A stretch of DNA of 6,365 nt. Origin: Ruminococcus sp. GTDB taxonomy: Bacteria; Bacillota; Clostridia; Oscillospirales; Ruminococcaceae. The stretch is taken from NCBI GenBank assembly GCA_019417865.1, contig DYCW01000038.1, forward strand, positions 1 to 6,365. Direction: 5' to 3'. This document shows, piece after piece, positions 5,127-6,365 of the stretch. Position numbers and translations under genes: made by a program. Within the stretch, counting starts at the first letter, position 1. The number at the start of each line of letters is the position of its first letter. The notes beneath the pieces are model-generated. The model did no database searches. It saw nothing but the letters and a program-made list of their open reading frames with translations, and had not been told where the DNA came from.

Positions 5127-6365
5127 ATGAGAAAAATGTGGATTCCACTTACAGCAGCTGTTTTATTGGCAGTGAGCATACCCACTCCGGTATCTGCTGG
5201 CAGCGAACCAGTTGCTGTTGTTTCTGCTGCTTCAGAAACAGCTACCAAAGTGGTCATGGATGAACTTACCTATTATCTGTATGATACTTATGCAGAAGTC
5301 GGTGCAACAAACAAATCCATCGAGACGGCTGACATTGCAGCAGAAGTAAACGGCGTTCCTGTTACAGCCGTACGCAAGCAGGGATTTATGATGTGTTCCA
5401 GCCTTACACAGGTCACAATACCAGAGGGCATTACAACCCTTGAAACACAGGCATTTGCTGGTTGTCCCTTGACACAGATCACACTGCCGGACAGCCTCAC
5501 AATCATTAGGGACAATGCATTTTCGATGTGCTCTGCCCTTACAGAACTGCACATTCCGGCAAAAGTGAAAACGATTGGAAGCTGTGCATTCAGCGATTGT
5601 TCCGCCTTGCAAAAATTCACCATTGCAGACGAGAATGCCCATTTTTCTGTGAGAGACGATGTACTCTATTCCAAAGATGGAACCACCTTGATTTGGTATC
5701 CACCTGCAAAACCGGTTTCCAGTTTCACCATTCCCGATACCGTAGAGACAGTCAGCGGATTTGCTTTTTTGGGTGCAGAAAATCTGAAGGAGATTACAAT
5801 ACCAGACAATATACAAGATTTAGGCATTAATACGTTTGCCCATTGTACTGCCTTGCAGCAGTGTACGATTCCTGAGGGCATTACGACGTTAGGCTCCTGT
5901 TTGTTTTTTGGATGCAGCAGCCTGAGCAGCGTGGAGATTCCAGATACAGTGACGACAATACAGAACAGCGTATTTTCTGAGTGCAGTAATTTGACCGCTG
6001 TACAATTGCCGGAAAACTTGACACAATTAGGAGATAGTGCTTTTCGAAATTGCATTAGCCTGACGGAAATGACCATTCCAGACGGAGTTACCGTTCTTCC
6101 CAATGCGGCGTTGATGGGGTGTACTGCCTTGCAGCAAATTACGCTTCCGGAAACTGTTACAGAATTGGGGAAATCTACCTTTCAAAATTGCACTGCATTG
6201 GAAACCTTTACGATTCCAGAACAGGTGACAAAACTGGAAGACAATCTGTTTACGGGCTGTTCCAGTTTAAAAAGCATTGTCGTTCCTGCTTCTGTCACTG
6301 AAATCGGCGAAGCCGTCTTTTCGCAATGCAGCAGCTTGGAAGAAATTACGATTTTGAATCCAAAC
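5127..6365 (+). CDS. Secreted BspA-like leucine-rich repeat protein, 3' end off the window
   Basis: The reading frame is open from 5127 to the last base (413 codons, no stop). AAAGGAG at 5113-5119, seven bases before the ATG, supports the start. Residues 1-24 are a signal peptide with VSA before the likely cut. A short N-terminal segment with LTYYLYDTYAEV and NGVPVTAV (to about 80) is the usual lead-in of these proteins. Then come about 13 LRR_5-type repeats of 23 residues with consensus FxxCSSLTxItIPxxVTxIG, starting at 87, 110, 132, 155, 212, 237, 260, 283, 306, 329, 352, 375 and 398. The fourth is lengthened by an insert at 168-192 with DDVLYSKDGTTLIWYP, common in this family. Relatives are surface or secreted adhesion and binding proteins, often with C-terminal dockerin or anchor domains; any such domain here would lie off the window. 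No convincing promoter is visible between the ilvE terminator and the gene. Confidence 0.9.
   Translation, partial: MRKMWIPLTAAVLLAVSIPTPVSAGSEPVAVVSAASETATKVVMDELTYYLYDTYAEVGATNKSIETADIAAEVNGVPVTAVRKQGFMMCSSLTQVTIPEGITTLETQAFAGCPLTQITLPDSLTIIRDNAFSMCSALTELHIPAKVKTIGSCAFSDCSALQKFTIADENAHFSVRDDVLYSKDGTTLIWYPPAKPVSSFTIPDTVETVSGFAFLGAENLKEITIPDNIQDLGINTFAHCTALQQCTIPEGITTLGSCLFFGCSSLSSVEIPDTVTTIQNSVFSECSNLTAVQLPENLTQLGDSAFRNCISLTEMTIPDGVTVLPNAALMGCTALQQITLPETVTELGKSTFQNCTALETFTIPEQVTKLEDNLFTGCSSLKSIVVPASVTEIGEAVFSQCSSLEEITILNPN

Noticed and set aside
5232..6103. Long minus-strand frames opposite the right-hand gene (111 to 194 codons).
   Set aside because: They come from the regular 69-base repeat of the LRR gene, which leaves complementary frames open. 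The plus strand has a ribosome binding site, signal peptide and family consensus.

Overview
The window looks like one end of a draft contig from a low-to-moderate GC gut Bacillota, most like the Ruminococcus/Oscillospiraceae group. The pointers are strong AGGAGG-type ribosome binding sites, sigma-A promoters of the TTGCAx-17-TGTGCTATAxT form, an LtaS-type membrane sulfatase-fold enzyme, and a secreted BspA-like leucine-rich-repeat protein. The assignment rests on gene content and style, not on a marker gene. The first 13 bases match the 3' end of the Tn5 mosaic-end sequencing adapter, so the left edge is almost certainly a library artefact and not chromosome.

Layout from left to right. Positions 14-110 hold the start of a leftward gene cut off after seven codons, with a complete promoter, a palindrome inside that promoter and a strong ribosome binding site. 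Positions 110-430 are AT-rich non-coding DNA with one GC-rich hairpin and a good rightward promoter. Positions 431-2714 are a two-gene operon: an LTA-synthase-family membrane enzyme, then a small hotdog thioesterase of the fluoroacetyl-CoA thioesterase (FlK) type, closed by a perfect 12-bp terminator hairpin. Positions 2768-3105 carry a GC-richer non-coding block that may be an interspersed repeat, then an AT-rich leader with a 10-bp inverted repeat. Positions 3106-3672 encode a small exported protein with a Cys/His-rich C-terminus that I do not recognise. A strong terminator (3772-3820) and a near-consensus promoter (3853-3881) precede ilvE (3956-5026), the branched-chain aminotransferase, which ends in its own terminator. 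From 5127 to the right edge runs a secreted BspA-like LRR protein, still open at the end of the window.

The genes do not form one pathway. The LTA-synthase-like enzyme and the thioesterase are probably co-transcribed (25-bp gap, no terminator between them); ilvE is a monocistronic housekeeping gene; the two exported proteins on either side of ilvE are separate units. I see no tRNA, rRNA, CRISPR array, transposase or phage gene. I found no clear new multi-gene system. The points most worth following are the unrecognised Cys/His exported protein with its structured leader, the candidate repeat at 2768-2940, the altered active-site position in the LTA-synthase-like enzyme, and the adapter remnant.
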